Source: Metabacillus litoralis (lineage in GTDB: Bacteria; Bacillota; Bacilli; Bacillales; Bacillaceae). From it: a DNA stretch of 64,000 bases. This document shows positions 9,841-18,962 of the stretch, in pieces. The stretch covers positions 2,833,501 through 2,897,500 of the forward strand of contig NZ_CP033043.1 of assembly GCF_003667825.1 (NCBI RefSeq). The letters are read 5' to 3'. Below the pieces are notes generated by a model. That model worked only from the letters and a program-made list of their open reading frames with translations, searched no databases and was not told where the DNA came from. Within the stretch, counting starts at the first letter, position 1; the number at the start of each line of letters is the position of its first letter. A program made the position numbers and the translations under genes.

Positions 9841-12699
9841 ATGAGCAAAAAGGATGAAAAACAAAGGCGTTTCTCACCTTTTAACAAAGATATTGCCAAA
9901 GGTCTCCGGATATCATATAACGTCATTGGAAATCTACTTTTATTATTTCTTATTATAGGACTTATTGGTATATGCTTTGCAGGAGGTGTAGGTGCCGGGT
10001 ATTTTGCTTCGCTTGTAAAAGACGAGCCCATTCGTTCATACGAAAACATGAGAAATGACATATACAACTATGAAGAAACTTCTCTCATTTATTTCGATGA
10101 AAACGTCTACTTAGGTAAATTAAATGCCGATATCGAGCGAGAGGAAGTAAAGCTGGAGAATGTTTCAAAACATGTTATAAATGCTGTTGTTGCAACAGAG
10201 GACGAACTCTTCTATGAACATCATGGTGTCGTTCCAAAAGCGATCATGCGCGCACTTTTTCAGGAGTTTACAAATGCATCTGTACAAACAGGTGGAAGTA
10301 CACTCACACAACAATTGATTAAAAATCAAATATTAACAAATGAAGTATCTTTTGACAGAAAAGCAAAAGAAATTCTGTTAGCTTTACGACTAGAAAAATT
10401 CTTTGAGAAAGATGAAATCATTGAAGCTTATTTAAATGTAGCAGATTTTGGTCGTAATTCAAATGGAAAAAATATTGCAGGTGTTCAAGCAGCCGCCAAA
10501 GGAATTTTTGGTGTTGAAGCAAAGGATCTAAGTATCCCACAAGCTGCATTTATCGCTGGATTACCACAAAGTCCATTCGGATATACACCATTCTCAAATG
10601 ATGGTGGGGCAGTAAAGGAAAGTCTTGAGCCTGGTATTAATCGAATGAAAACTGTACTAAGCCGTATGTATACAGGTGGCTTTATTACAAAAGAAGAATA
10701 TGAAGAGGCACTTACGTATGACATCCGTGCGAATTTAACACCAAAGAAGCCTTCTTCTATTGAACGGTACCCATATTTAACATATGAGGTTGAAGATCGT
10801 GCAATTGACATAATTATGGTCAAACTTGCAGAAAAAGATGGATATACAGAAGAAGAAATTAAAAAAGATGATGACTTACAGGCACAATATCGTTCTTTAG
10901 CAGATAAAGACCTTAGACAAAATGGATATCGAATTCACACAACAATAAATAAAGAGATTTACGATAAAATGCAAGAAGTGGTTGATGAGTATGGGTATTA
11001 CGGCAGTGATAAGCCTGAAAAGGTAAAAGACCCGGATACTGGAGAAACCATTACTGTACAAGAACCTGTTGAGGTTGGTGGTGTTTTAATTGAAAATACC
11101 ACTGGAAAAATCATTAGTTTTGTTGGTGGGCGTGACTTTAATCGAGAAAATCTAAATCACGCAACTGATGCCCTGCGTCCAAATGGTTCAACGATGAAGC
11201 CATTGCTCGTTTATGCTCCTTCTATGGAGCTCGGAAAATCTCAACCTGGGACAGTTATTGCCGATGTTCCGATGACTGGATCATGGAAACCAAAGAACTA
11301 CGGTGGAGGCTATCATGGCTTAACTAGTGCTAGAACAGCACTAAAATACTCTTACAACGTTCCAGCTGCTAAAACCTACATGGAGATTATGAATCAAAAT
11401 CCAGTATCTTACTTGGAAAAGATGGGCTTTAGTACGCTAACTGAAGAAGATTATGGAATTGCTTCACTTAGTTTAGGAGCTATGACAAAGGGTGTAACCG
11501 TTGAGGAAAATGTTAATGCATATGGAACCTTTGCTAATCAAGGTAAATTTGTTGATGCTTATTTAATTGAAAAAATTGAAGCAAGTAATGGTGATGTTAT
11601 TTTCCAACATGAAAAAGTGGAAAACGAAGTATTTTCAGCTCAAACTGCCTACCTTACTCTTGATATGATGCGTGATGTTATTAGAAGCGGTACAGCTGCT
11701 TCACTAAATAGTTATCTTTCATTTAGTGCGGATTGGGCAGGAAAAACAGGAACTGGTCAAGATTATAGAGATGCATGGTTTGTTGCCACAAACCCAAATG
11801 TATCGTTTGGAACATGGATTGGTTATGATACACCAAAACCACTAGAGCAAAATTATAAAGGAATGTCATATAGCAAAAGAAACATTCTGTTATGGGCAAA
11901 ATTGATGAATGTTGCTTATGAAGTAAATCCAGAATTAGTTGCACCGAAAAATCGTTTTGAAATGCCAGGGGGAATTGTTAGACGTTCTTACTGTGCTCTA
12001 ACCGGTGAGCTACCTTCTGCTTTATGTCGAGAGGCTGGTCTTGTTACAACAGATCTTTTCAATGCAAAGTATGTTCCAACTAAAGTTGATGACAGCTTAA
12101 CAAGAGGCAAATATGTGTTTGTTAAAGATCGGGCTTATAAAGTTCCTTCAACAGCTCCTTCTGAGTTTGTTCAAGAAGGTGTTATGTTGAAGAAAGAAAT
12201 TCTCGATAAACACAATATTAGTAATGTTAGTGATCTCAAACGACTGTTACCTAACACTGTGAAATGGGGTAATTTAGTTGTAACTGAAGGAAAAGAAATT
12301 ACCGATAACGGTGCATCTCCTAGCCAAGTAAGCGGGGTATCAGCAAGTGGAACGAGAATTAGTTGGAGAGCAAATGGAGACAACGACATCCTTGGATACC
12401 GTGTCTATGCTGCAGCTAATTTTTCAACGAACTTTAAAAAGGTTGCAAGCGTTCCAGCTTCAAATTCATTGTCTGTTACCGTTGGTAGCAATCCTGCTGC
12501 TTATTATGTAGTTGCAGTTGACGTAGCTGGCCATGAATCAGTGCCTTCAAGTATAGTAAAAATTGGGGATTATGCTGAGGAAAAACCGAAGGTAGAACCC
12601 CCTCCTAAGCCAGAGGAACCAAATGAAGAAACACAACCTGCAGAACAAACAGAAGGAGAGCCAGAAACTCCCTCTCCTTCTGAACCAGTAACAGAATAA
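9841..12699 (+). CDS. Class A bifunctional penicillin-binding protein with FN3 tail
   Basis: 952 aa. Cytoplasmic N-terminus, one TM helix (about 27-57), then a GT51 transglycosylase domain with catalytic Glu in ATEDELFYEHHGV (E120) and GGSTLTQQ (151-158). The transpeptidase domain has S450 in STMK, SYN at 504-506 and KTG at 635-637. About residues 825-915 form a fibronectin type III-like domain (VSGVSASGTRISWRANGDND), followed by a Pro/Glu-rich tail. It polymerises and crosslinks peptidoglycan outside the membrane. FN3-tailed PBP1A-type enzymes are common in Bacillus; I cannot assign a specific pbp name. It sits between tyrS and acsA, where I do not recall a PBP in B. subtilis. Confidence 0.93.
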   Translation: MSKKDEKQRRFSPFNKDIAKGLRISYNVIGNLLLLFLIIGLIGICFAGGVGAGYFASLVKDEPIRSYENMRNDIYNYEETSLIYFDENVYLGKLNADIEREEVKLENVSKHVINAVVATEDELFYEHHGVVPKAIMRALFQEFTNASVQTGGSTLTQQLIKNQILTNEVSFDRKAKEILLALRLEKFFEKDEIIEAYLNVADFGRNSNGKNIAGVQAAAKGIFGVEAKDLSIPQAAFIAGLPQSPFGYTPFSNDGGAVKESLEPGINRMKTVLSRMYTGGFITKEEYEEALTYDIRANLTPKKPSSIERYPYLTYEVEDRAIDIIMVKLAEKDGYTEEEIKKDDDLQAQYRSLADKDLRQNGYRIHTTINKEIYDKMQEVVDEYGYYGSDKPEKVKDPDTGETITVQEPVEVGGVLIENTTGKIISFVGGRDFNRENLNHATDALRPNGSTMKPLLVYAPSMELGKSQPGTVIADVPMTGSWKPKNYGGGYHGLTSARTALKYSYNVPAAKTYMEIMNQNPVSYLEKMGFSTLTEEDYGIASLSLGAMTKGVTVEENVNAYGTFANQGKFVDAYLIEKIEASNGDVIFQHEKVENEVFSAQTAYLTLDMMRDVIRSGTAASLNSYLSFSADWAGKTGTGQDYRDAWFVATNPNVSFGTWIGYDTPKPLEQNYKGMSYSKRNILLWAKLMNVAYEVNPELVAPKNRFEMPGGIVRRSYCALTGELPSALCREAGLVTTDLFNAKYVPTKVDDSLTRGKYVFVKDRAYKVPSTAPSEFVQEGVMLKKEILDKHNISNVSDLKRLLPNTVKWGNLVVTEGKEITDNGASPSQVSGVSASGTRISWRANGDNDILGYRVYAAANFSTNFKKVASVPASNSLSVTVGSNPAAYYVVAVDVAGHESVPSSIVKIGDYAEEKPKVEPPPKPEEPNEETQPAEQTEGEPETPSPSEPVTE

Positions 12700-12736
12700 A
12701 AAAGAGCTGTTCATTTTTGAACAGCTCTTTTTTTAT
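12698..12736. terminator. Bidirectional terminator, PBP gene / acsA
   Basis: AAAAAAGAGCTGTTCA-TTTT-TGAACAGCTCTTTTTTT: a perfect stem with T-runs on both strands between two convergent genes. Confidence 0.93.
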
Positions 12737-14448
12737 TAATCTTCCATTGTTGATAAGTCACCTGTAGGTAAATCAAGCTCCCAAGCCTTTAACACACGAC
12801 GCATAATTTTTCCGCTTCGTGTTTTAGGAAGTTTATCACGGAAATCTATTTCACGTGGAGCAGCATGAGCTGCTAATCCTTTTTTCACAAATGTGCGGAT
12901 TTCTTCCTTTAATTCATCAGTTGGTTCATACCCTTCACGAAGTGCGACGAATGCTTTAATAATTTCTCCTCTAACAGGGTCAGGTTTTCCGATTACACCT
13001 GCTTCAGCAATCGCAGGGTGCTCGACCAGTTTACTTTCAACCTCAAACGGTCCTACACGTTCACCTGAAGTCATAATAACATCATCTATACGGCCTTGGA
13101 ACCAGAAGTATCCATCTTCATCCATATAAGCAGAGTCCCCAGAAACGTACCAGTTACCAGGCATAAAATAAGATTCAAACTTCTCCTGATTATTCCAAAT
13201 CGTATGCATCATTGAAGGCCAGCCTTTTTTAATAGCTAGGTTCCCCATTCGATATGGTGGTAATTCATTACCTTGATCATCAACAATTGCAGCTTCTACA
13301 CCAGGAATTGGTTTACCCATAGAACCAGGCTTTATTTCCATACATGGATAATTGCAAATTAGTTGTGCCCCAGTTTCTGTCATCCACCAAGTATCATGTA
13401 TGCGGTTGTTGAATACCTTTACTCCCCAACGAACTACCTCAGGGTTTAATGGTTCACCCACACTTAAAATATGTCTCAATGTGCTTGTGTTAAATTGTTT
13501 AACAAGTTCATCTCCAGCTCCCATCAACATTCTAAAAGCTGTTGGTGCACTATACCAAACAGTAACACCATAATCCTCAATCGTTTGATACCATGACTCT
13601 GGTTTAAATCTTCCACCAACAATAACATTAGTGGCCCCAGATAACCATGGTCCGAAGATTCCGTAAACAGTTCCTGTTACCCAGCCTGGATCTGCTGTGC
13701 ACCAGTATACATCATCCTCTTTTAAGTCTAATACCCATTGTGAAGTTTGGTAATGCTGAACCATTGCCCCATGGACGTGCAGAACACCTTTTGGTTTACC
13801 AGTTGAACCAGATGTATAGTGAAGCAGTAACCCATCTGTTTTTTCCATCCATTCAATTTCTAATTCCTTACTTGCTGTTTTCATCTCAGTTAGTAAATCT
13901 ATATGAGAGTCGTCTACCGTTTCCCCAACAATAACAACATGCTTTAAGGATGGTAGTTCATTTACAGGAACTCTTTCAAGTAACTCAGGAGTTGTAACGA
14001 TTACTTTTGCATCACTATCTTCTAATCGGTCTCTTACAGCACCTTCCATAAAAGCTTCGAATAAAGGACCAACAATAGCCCCAAGCTTAATTGCACCTAA
14101 AATGACAGAATATAATTCAGGGGTTCTTGGCAAAAATACAAAAAGGCGGTCACCTTTTACAACATCAGCTTTATCCTTTAAGACGTTCGCAGCTTTATTT
14201 GAAAGCTCTTTTAATTCTTTAAATGTATATTTCTCATCTCGTTCAGGGTCGCGATAATAAAGAGCCACTTTATTTTTTCGGAACGTTTCTACATGCTTAT
14301 CAATTGCTTCATATGCAGCATTAACACGGCCTGTTTCAGCCCAGGTAAAATTCTTTTCAACTTCTGACCAATCAAATGAGTGATACGTTGTATCATAGTC
14401 TGTTAAATTATAATTCCCCTTCGTTACTGGCAACGCTTCCAATTTCAT
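12736..14448 (-). CDS. acsA: Acetyl-CoA synthetase
   Basis: 570 aa (B. subtilis AcsA 572). The AMP-binding loop YTSGSTGKPKG is at residues 211-221, YGIFGPWLSGA and the adenylation core follow, and the C-terminal PKTRSGKIMRR carries the catalytic lysine K547, which AcuA acetylates in B. subtilis. It activates acetate to acetyl-CoA with ATP. Start ATG 14448 follows AAGGGGGAG. It is divergent from acuABC, the operon that controls its acetylation, and a cre lies between them. Expected to be repressed by CcpA when glucose is present. Confidence 0.97.
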   Translation of the reverse strand: MKLEALPVTKGNYNLTDYDTTYHSFDWSEVEKNFTWAETGRVNAAYEAIDKHVETFRKNKVALYYRDPERDEKYTFKELKELSNKAANVLKDKADVVKGDRLFVFLPRTPELYSVILGAIKLGAIVGPLFEAFMEGAVRDRLEDSDAKVIVTTPELLERVPVNELPSLKHVVIVGETVDDSHIDLLTEMKTASKELEIEWMEKTDGLLLHYTSGSTGKPKGVLHVHGAMVQHYQTSQWVLDLKEDDVYWCTADPGWVTGTVYGIFGPWLSGATNVIVGGRFKPESWYQTIEDYGVTVWYSAPTAFRMLMGAGDELVKQFNTSTLRHILSVGEPLNPEVVRWGVKVFNNRIHDTWWMTETGAQLICNYPCMEIKPGSMGKPIPGVEAAIVDDQGNELPPYRMGNLAIKKGWPSMMHTIWNNQEKFESYFMPGNWYVSGDSAYMDEDGYFWFQGRIDDVIMTSGERVGPFEVESKLVEHPAIAEAGVIGKPDPVRGEIIKAFVALREGYEPTDELKEEIRTFVKKGLAAHAAPREIDFRDKLPKTRSGKIMRRVLKAWELDLPTGDLSTMED

Positions 14449-14479
14449 CTTAACTCCCCCTTATGTAGAATACATATCT

Positions 14480-14508
14480 ATTATATTACAATACTTCATT
14501 TTTCACAA
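14480..14508 (-). promoter_or_regulatory. Sigma-A promoter of acsA
   Basis: TTGTGA (14508-14503), 17 bp, perfect TATAAT (14485-14480) on the minus strand, about 30 bases before the acsA start. Confidence 0.8.
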
Positions 14509-14536
14509 TTTTTCAAATTTATATAATTTATTATCT

Positions 14537-14550
14537 TGTAAACGCTTAAA
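14537..14550. promoter_or_regulatory. CcpA cre operator, acsA-acuABC
   Basis: TGTAAACGCTTAAA matches the cre consensus TGWAANCGNTNWCA at 13 of 14 positions. It lies between the acsA promoter and the candidate acuA -10, overlapping the acuA -35 region. CcpA control of both transcripts is established in B. subtilis. Confidence 0.8.
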
Positions 14551-14573
14551 TTTTTACCTTAATCTAGTATAAT
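14545..14573 (+). promoter_or_regulatory. Candidate acuABC promoter
   Basis: TATAAT at 14568-14573 with a weak -35 (CTTAAA, 17-bp spacing) that lies inside the cre. This would give a leader of about 210 nt before acuA. Another promoter in 14660-14740 is not excluded. Confidence 0.5.
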
Positions 14574-14791
14574 AGATAGTAGACATATGAAATCCAAATG
14601 GCAAACTCATAACAATTTGTAAAAATTAGCCACCTTCACCTTGAATATAACGCAAAATGAAAATACTTTGCAAGACTTTTTTCTATCCTATTCAATATGA
14701 TACGATTTTGCAAAGATAAAATACAAAATGAATTTTTGTATCAATTCCTTAAAAATAATTTTCTTTTATTACAATAAAGGGCGGTGACCTA

Positions 14792-15424
14792 ATGAAACAT
14801 CCTAAGACATATAATGCTAAAGAATTAAAAACACCGATCGGAAGTATTTTTATTGAAGGGCCAATCCCACCTGATAAGCTTGCAGGCTATGAATTTCACG
14901 ATGGATTAGTAGCATTTCGTCAGCCTAAGCAGCAGCAAAAAGCATTAGTAGAAATAGCAGGTTTACCCGAAGGTAGAATTATTATTGCTAGACATCGTGA
15001 AGTTATTATTGGATATGTTACATACCTCTACCCTGATCCACTTGAAAGATGGTCTGAAGGAAATATGGAGGAATTAATAGAATTAGGTGCAATTGAAGTT
15101 GCTCCTGAATTCCGCGGTTATTCAGTAGGAAAAAATCTCCTAAGAGTTTCAATGATGGATGATGCAATGGAAGATTATATTATCATTACAACAGAGTACT
15201 ATTGGCATTGGGACTTAAAAGGGTCTGGATTAAATGTATGGGAATATCGAAAAGTAATGGAAAAAATGATGAATGCTGGAGGGTTAGAATGGTACGCTAC
15301 AGATGAACCTGAAATAAGTTCTCACCCAGCAAATTGCCTTATGGCTAGAATAGGAAAAAGAATCCATTCTGAATCTGTTCAAAAGTTTGATCAGCTGCGG
15401 TTTAAAAACCGTTTCATGTATTAA
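14792..15424 (+). CDS. acuA: Protein acetyltransferase AcuA (GNAT)
   Basis: 210 aa, the same length as B. subtilis AcuA. The GNAT fold shows in EVAPEFRGYSVGKNLLRVSM (acetyl-CoA-binding region). AcuA acetylates the C-terminal catalytic lysine of AcsA, switching it off when acetyl-CoA is high. It is first in acuABC, divergent from its target acsA. The ribosome site is GGGCGGTGA. The acuB start is 52 bases after its stop. Confidence 0.96.
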   Translation: MKHPKTYNAKELKTPIGSIFIEGPIPPDKLAGYEFHDGLVAFRQPKQQQKALVEIAGLPEGRIIIARHREVIIGYVTYLYPDPLERWSEGNMEELIELGAIEVAPEFRGYSVGKNLLRVSMMDDAMEDYIIITTEYYWHWDLKGSGLNVWEYRKVMEKMMNAGGLEWYATDEPEISSHPANCLMARIGKRIHSESVQKFDQLRFKNRFMY

Positions 15425-15476
15425 TTCATATAGATAAACAGATCGTCGCTAACCTAAACCCTGGGAGGGAAAAACA

Positions 15477-16121
15477 ATGATTGTTAGACAAATCATGAAG
15501 CAAGACATTATTACCTTACGTTCTGATGATCCTATAAGTCTCGCACTAGCATCAATGAAAAAAAATAAAATACGTCACATTCCAATTGTGAACGAATCGA
15601 ATCAATTAGTTGGGATTGTGACGGAAAGAGATGTTAAAGATGCTAGCCCATCTATTTTCCAGCTGGAGCTAAAGGAGGATTTTTTAAACAAACCTATTAA
15701 GAAAATTATGTCCACTGATCTTATTACCGGACATCCACTAGACTTTGTTGAAGAGGTTGCAGCCATTTTAATTGATAACAGAATTGGTTGTTTACCAATT
15801 CTTCAGGATCGTCAACTTGTTGGGCTAATTACCGAATCGGATTTATTACATACATTTGTAAAACTAACGGGTGCTGACCAGCCTGCATCACATATTGAAA
15901 TAAAGGTTCCGAATAAAGCTGGAATGTTAGCTGAGGTTGCTTCCATTTTTCTAAAAAGAAAAGCAAATATTGCAAGTGCGCTTATCTATCCTGATACGGA
16001 CGATAAATATAAAATACTTGTTTTTCGTATTCAAACAATAAATGTAACAATGATCATAAATGACTTAAAAGCTGAAGGATACCAAGTATTATCGCCTGAT
16101 TTGTCGGAGAATGCTAGATGA
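15477..16121 (+). CDS. acuB: AcuB, CBS-pair and ACT domain protein
   Basis: 214 aa. Two CBS motifs (about residues 1-60 and 75-135; IMKQDIITLRSDDPISLALA and IMSTDLITGHPLDFVEEVA) form an adenosine-nucleotide-binding Bateman module, followed by an ACT-like domain (HIEIKVPNKAGMLAEVASIF). It belongs to the acetoin/acetate utilisation operon; its exact biochemical job is not settled. The ATG follows GGGAGGGA. Its last 4 bases overlap acuC, so the two are translationally coupled. Confidence 0.94.
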   Translation: MIVRQIMKQDIITLRSDDPISLALASMKKNKIRHIPIVNESNQLVGIVTERDVKDASPSIFQLELKEDFLNKPIKKIMSTDLITGHPLDFVEEVAAILIDNRIGCLPILQDRQLVGLITESDLLHTFVKLTGADQPASHIEIKVPNKAGMLAEVASIFLKRKANIASALIYPDTDDKYKILVFRIQTINVTMIINDLKAEGYQVLSPDLSENAR

Positions 16122-17275
16122 CAAAGAAAGATACTGTATTTGTCTACTCTCCCCTATTTCAGCAGTATAAGTTTCATAATGATCACCCTTTTAATCAATT
16201 ACGAGTTGAACTAACCTATGATCTACTAAAAGAAATAAAGGCACTTGATGAAGCAGACCTCGTTACACCTAGAATGGCTACAATAGATGAATTAGCACTA
16301 ATTCATGATCGAAAATATATTAAAGCTGTAGAATTAGCTGGACACGGAAAATTGCAAAATGAGGAAGCACTCAACTATGGGATCGGCACAGAAGATACTC
16401 CAATCTTTCCTAACATGCACGAAGCGAGTTCATTACTTGTAGGAGGAACCTTGACTGCTGTTGATTATGTAATGGAAGGGAAAGCAACACATGCCGCAAA
16501 TTTTGGTGGAGGACTACATCATGGGTTTAGAGGAAAAGCATCCGGATTTTGCATTTATAATGATAGCTCTGTAGCGATAAAATATATGCAGGAGAAATAT
16601 GGTGTAAAAGTTTTATATATCGATACCGATGCTCATCATGGCGATGGAGTTCAGTGGACTTTTTATGATGATCCGAATGTATGTACACTTTCTATTCATG
16701 AAACGGGCAGATACCTATTCCCTGGAACAGGAAATGTAACAGAACGTGGCGCCGGTAAAGGATATGGCTACTCCTTTAACATTCCTTTAGATGCGTTCAC
16801 AGAGGATGAATCATGGCTTGATGCCTACCGTACCTCTATAGAGGAGGTTGCCGCTTTTTTTAAACCAGATGTTATTCTAACACAAAACGGAGCAGATGCA
16901 CATTATCATGATCCCTTAACACATTTATCGGCTACAATGGCCATTTATCACGAAATTCCTAAAATTGCTCATGAAATTGCCCACAAATATTGTGGTGGCC
17001 GATGGATAGCAGTTGGTGGTGGGGGATATGATATTTGGAGAGTTGTTCCTAGAGCATGGAGCTTAATATGGCTTGAAATGAATCAAAAAAACATTCCTGA
17101 TACCATCCCAAAATCATGGATTGATAAATGGCAAAAAAAATCTCCAGTAAAATTACCAGAGCGTTGGTACGATCATGAAGATCTTTATAAACCAATCCCT
17201 AGGAAAGCTGAGATTGAAGAAAAAAATGCCTTAACAGTTGAAAAAGCACTTTTACCTATCCGACCAAGTAAATAG
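16118..17275 (+). CDS. acuC: Protein deacetylase AcuC (class I HDAC-like)
   Basis: 385 aa (B. subtilis 387). Zinc-dependent arginase/deacetylase fold: FGGGLHHGFR and YIDTDAHHGDGVQWTFYDD give the catalytic His pair and Asp/His zinc ligands, GADAHYHDPLTHL the second Asp, and GGGGYD the C-terminal tyrosine loop. It removes the AcuA-added acetyl group and so reactivates AcsA. The overlap with acuB shows a tight operon. A terminator follows directly. Confidence 0.96.
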   Translation: MTKKDTVFVYSPLFQQYKFHNDHPFNQLRVELTYDLLKEIKALDEADLVTPRMATIDELALIHDRKYIKAVELAGHGKLQNEEALNYGIGTEDTPIFPNMHEASSLLVGGTLTAVDYVMEGKATHAANFGGGLHHGFRGKASGFCIYNDSSVAIKYMQEKYGVKVLYIDTDAHHGDGVQWTFYDDPNVCTLSIHETGRYLFPGTGNVTERGAGKGYGYSFNIPLDAFTEDESWLDAYRTSIEEVAAFFKPDVILTQNGADAHYHDPLTHLSATMAIYHEIPKIAHEIAHKYCGGRWIAVGGGGYDIWRVVPRAWSLIWLEMNQKNIPDTIPKSWIDKWQKKSPVKLPERWYDHEDLYKPIPRKAEIEEKNALTVEKALLPIRPSK

Positions 17276-17284
17276 AAAAATAAA

Positions 17285-17330
17285 AAAAAATAGAAGCACA
17301 CTTAAAAATGTGTTTCTATTTTTTTACTTA
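17285..17330. terminator. Terminator of acuABC
   Basis: AAAATAGAAGCACACTT and its near-complement ATGTGTTTCTATTTTTTT make a stem with a 3' T-run. It overlaps the end of the small minus-strand ORF at 17324-17530. Confidence 0.88.
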
Positions 17331-17530
17331 TTTTCACCTTTCATTAAGAAGGAATAGGTGAAAACAAGTCCAAAAATATAAAGAGCAACAGCGACATAAG
17401 CCGGTAGTAAATGAACAATTGTTGTGTAGCCAATAACGAAGTGAGTGATGATCCCTGCCAAAAATGCAGGAAATCCTCCAATGATGCCATAAGCTAACTT
17501 CTTTATTATATAACAAAACGAGCAAATCAA
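17324..17530 (-). CDS. Small two-helix membrane ORF or gene remnant
   Basis: 68 codons downstream of ccpA on its strand. The sequence is strongly hydrophobic with two predicted TM helices (about residues 12-33 and 40-62) and a charged MKGENK end. The only available start is a TTG at 17530, inside the ccpA terminator hairpin and with no ribosome site. It may be an unconventional small membrane protein or the 3' remnant of a longer gene. In B. subtilis the motP-motS genes follow ccpA, but I see no MotP/MotS similarity. No function assigned. Confidence 0.35.
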   Translation of the reverse strand: MICSFCYIIKKLAYGIIGGFPAFLAGIITHFVIGYTTIVHLLPAYVAVALYIFGLVFTYSFLMKGENK

Positions 17531-17545
17531 AAGGTTTGCTCGTTT
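17515..17545 (-). terminator. Terminator of ccpA
   Basis: On the minus strand CGAGCAAA-CCTTTTGA-TTTGCTCG is followed by TTTTGTTAT, 15-40 bases after the ccpA stop. Confidence 0.82.
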
Positions 17546-17559
17546 CTTTGTTCATTCCA

Positions 17560-18561
17560 TTATTTAGTTGATTGTCTATACTCAATTCGGTGTGGTAGCT
17601 CTACGATATGATTTTCTACTTCTTCTTTATTCATATATTTGGTTAATAAACGCATAGCAACTGCTCCGATGTCATAAGTCGGTTGAACAACAGTTGTTAA
17701 CTGTGGTCGTACCATTGTTGCAAGTCTAGTGTTATCGAAACCAACTATTTCAAAATCTTCAGGAATTGAATATTGACGATCTTGTGCACCATGAATAACT
17801 CCCAATGCCATTTCATCTGTACCAACGAAAATTGCTGTTGGTTTTTCCTGTAATTCATCAATCTTATCAAAAGCTTCAATTCCAGAATCGTACGTATAAT
17901 CACCTTCGACAACTAATTCTTCATCAAAAGGAAGTCCTGCCTCTTCTAAGGCACGTTTATATCCAACTGATTTTTTCAAGCGGTTAACAGGCTCTTCTGC
18001 TGGTCCTTCAACATATGCGATTCTTTTATGTCCCTTCTCAATTAACATAGAAATAACATCATATGCCGCCTGCTCGTAATTAATATTAACCGAAGGTGTT
18101 GTTCCTGTTAAATCAACAGATGCAGCTAAAACAATTGGTACTGGAGAACGTTTAAATTGTTCTACTAACTCTTCTGTTACATTTCCACTCATGAACACAA
18201 TTCCGTCCACTTGTTTCCCTAACATTGTATTTAACAGATGTAATTCCTTATCTTTATTTTGATCAGAATTACTTAAAATAATATTGTACTTGTACATCGT
18301 AGCAATATCTTCAATTCCACGGGCTAATTCTGAATAGAAAATACTTGAGATATCCGGGATAATGACTCCTACAGTTGTGGTTTTTTTACTAGCCAATCCT
18401 CTAGCCACTGCGTTTGGACGGTACCCTAATCGCTCAATAGCATCTAAAACTTTTTTTCTTGTTGTTGGTTTAACATTGGGATTTCCGTTTACTACACGAG
18501 AAACAGTTGCCATTGAAACATTTGCTTCACGAGCAACATCATATATTGTAACACTTGACAT
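17560..18561 (-). CDS. ccpA: Catabolite control protein A (LacI family)
   Basis: 333 aa. The N-terminal LacI helix-turn-helix reads [22 protein letters not shown], nearly the known CcpA sequence, followed by a periplasmic-binding-fold core ([22 protein letters not shown]). With HPr-Ser46-P it binds cre sites to repress or activate carbon genes, including acsA-acuABC next door. The ATG at 18561 (AAGGAGTG site) is preferred to one three codons upstream. Monocistronic between its own promoter and terminator. Confidence 0.97.
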   Translation of the reverse strand: MSSVTIYDVAREANVSMATVSRVVNGNPNVKPTTRKKVLDAIERLGYRPNAVARGLASKKTTTVGVIIPDISSIFYSELARGIEDIATMYKYNIILSNSDQNKDKELHLLNTMLGKQVDGIVFMSGNVTEELVEQFKRSPVPIVLAASVDLTGTTPSVNINYEQAAYDVISMLIEKGHKRIAYVEGPAEEPVNRLKKSVGYKRALEEAGLPFDEELVVEGDYTYDSGIEAFDKIDELQEKPTAIFVGTDEMALGVIHGAQDRQYSIPEDFEIVGFDNTRLATMVRPQLTTVVQPTYDIGAVAMRLLTKYMNKEEVENHIVELPHRIEYRQSTK

Positions 18562-18620
18562 GATCAACACTCCTTCAAATACATACGAAATATATATTTA
18601 CTATTTTCATTACGTTCATT

Positions 18621-18649
18621 ATGATACTTTGCTATGTAATAAGCTGTAA
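18621..18649 (-). promoter_or_regulatory. Sigma-A promoter of ccpA
   Basis: TTACAG (18649-18644), 17 bp, TATCAT (18626-18621), about 60 bases before the ccpA start. Confidence 0.65.
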
Positions 18650-18849
18650 CCTCTTGTCGTATCTAAGTACTTTATCCCGTTCTATGTACCTTATCATACG
18701 ATACTCTGAAAACGTCTGCAATCTATTTCAACGCATTTTTACGTTGTTTTCACATATTTGTTCGTTTTTTCACATATATACGTATTTAAAAACAAGTCTA
18801 CTCTCATTTTCATCCTCTTCTATTTACATTTTTACCTGTAAATTCAATT

Positions 18850-18947
18850 TTTATGAATAAAAATAGAAATAAAGAGAGGCTGACACAAGTAGAAACTTTT
18901 AACTACATTAAGTAGCATTAACAAGTTCCTGCTTTTAGTCAGCCTCT
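18850..18947 (-). terminator. Terminator of aroA, long stem
   Basis: Outer arms AGAGGCTGAC (18875-18884) and GTCAGCCTCT (18938-18947). The interior also pairs (AAGTAGAAACTT with AAGTTCCTGCTT, with wobbles), giving an extended hairpin. A T-rich run follows on the minus strand. Confidence 0.8.
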
Positions 18948-18962
18948 TCAATAGATTGTTTC

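Noticed and set aside
17334..17585. 83-codon minus-strand ORF downstream of ccpA
   Set aside because: Different frame from the hydrophobic ORF, overlaps the ccpA end and terminator, composition unlike a protein (W/H/C-rich).
18362..18860. Plus-strand ORFs antisense to ccpA and its upstream region
   Set aside because: No ribosome site and wrong codon pattern; the region holds the ccpA promoter.
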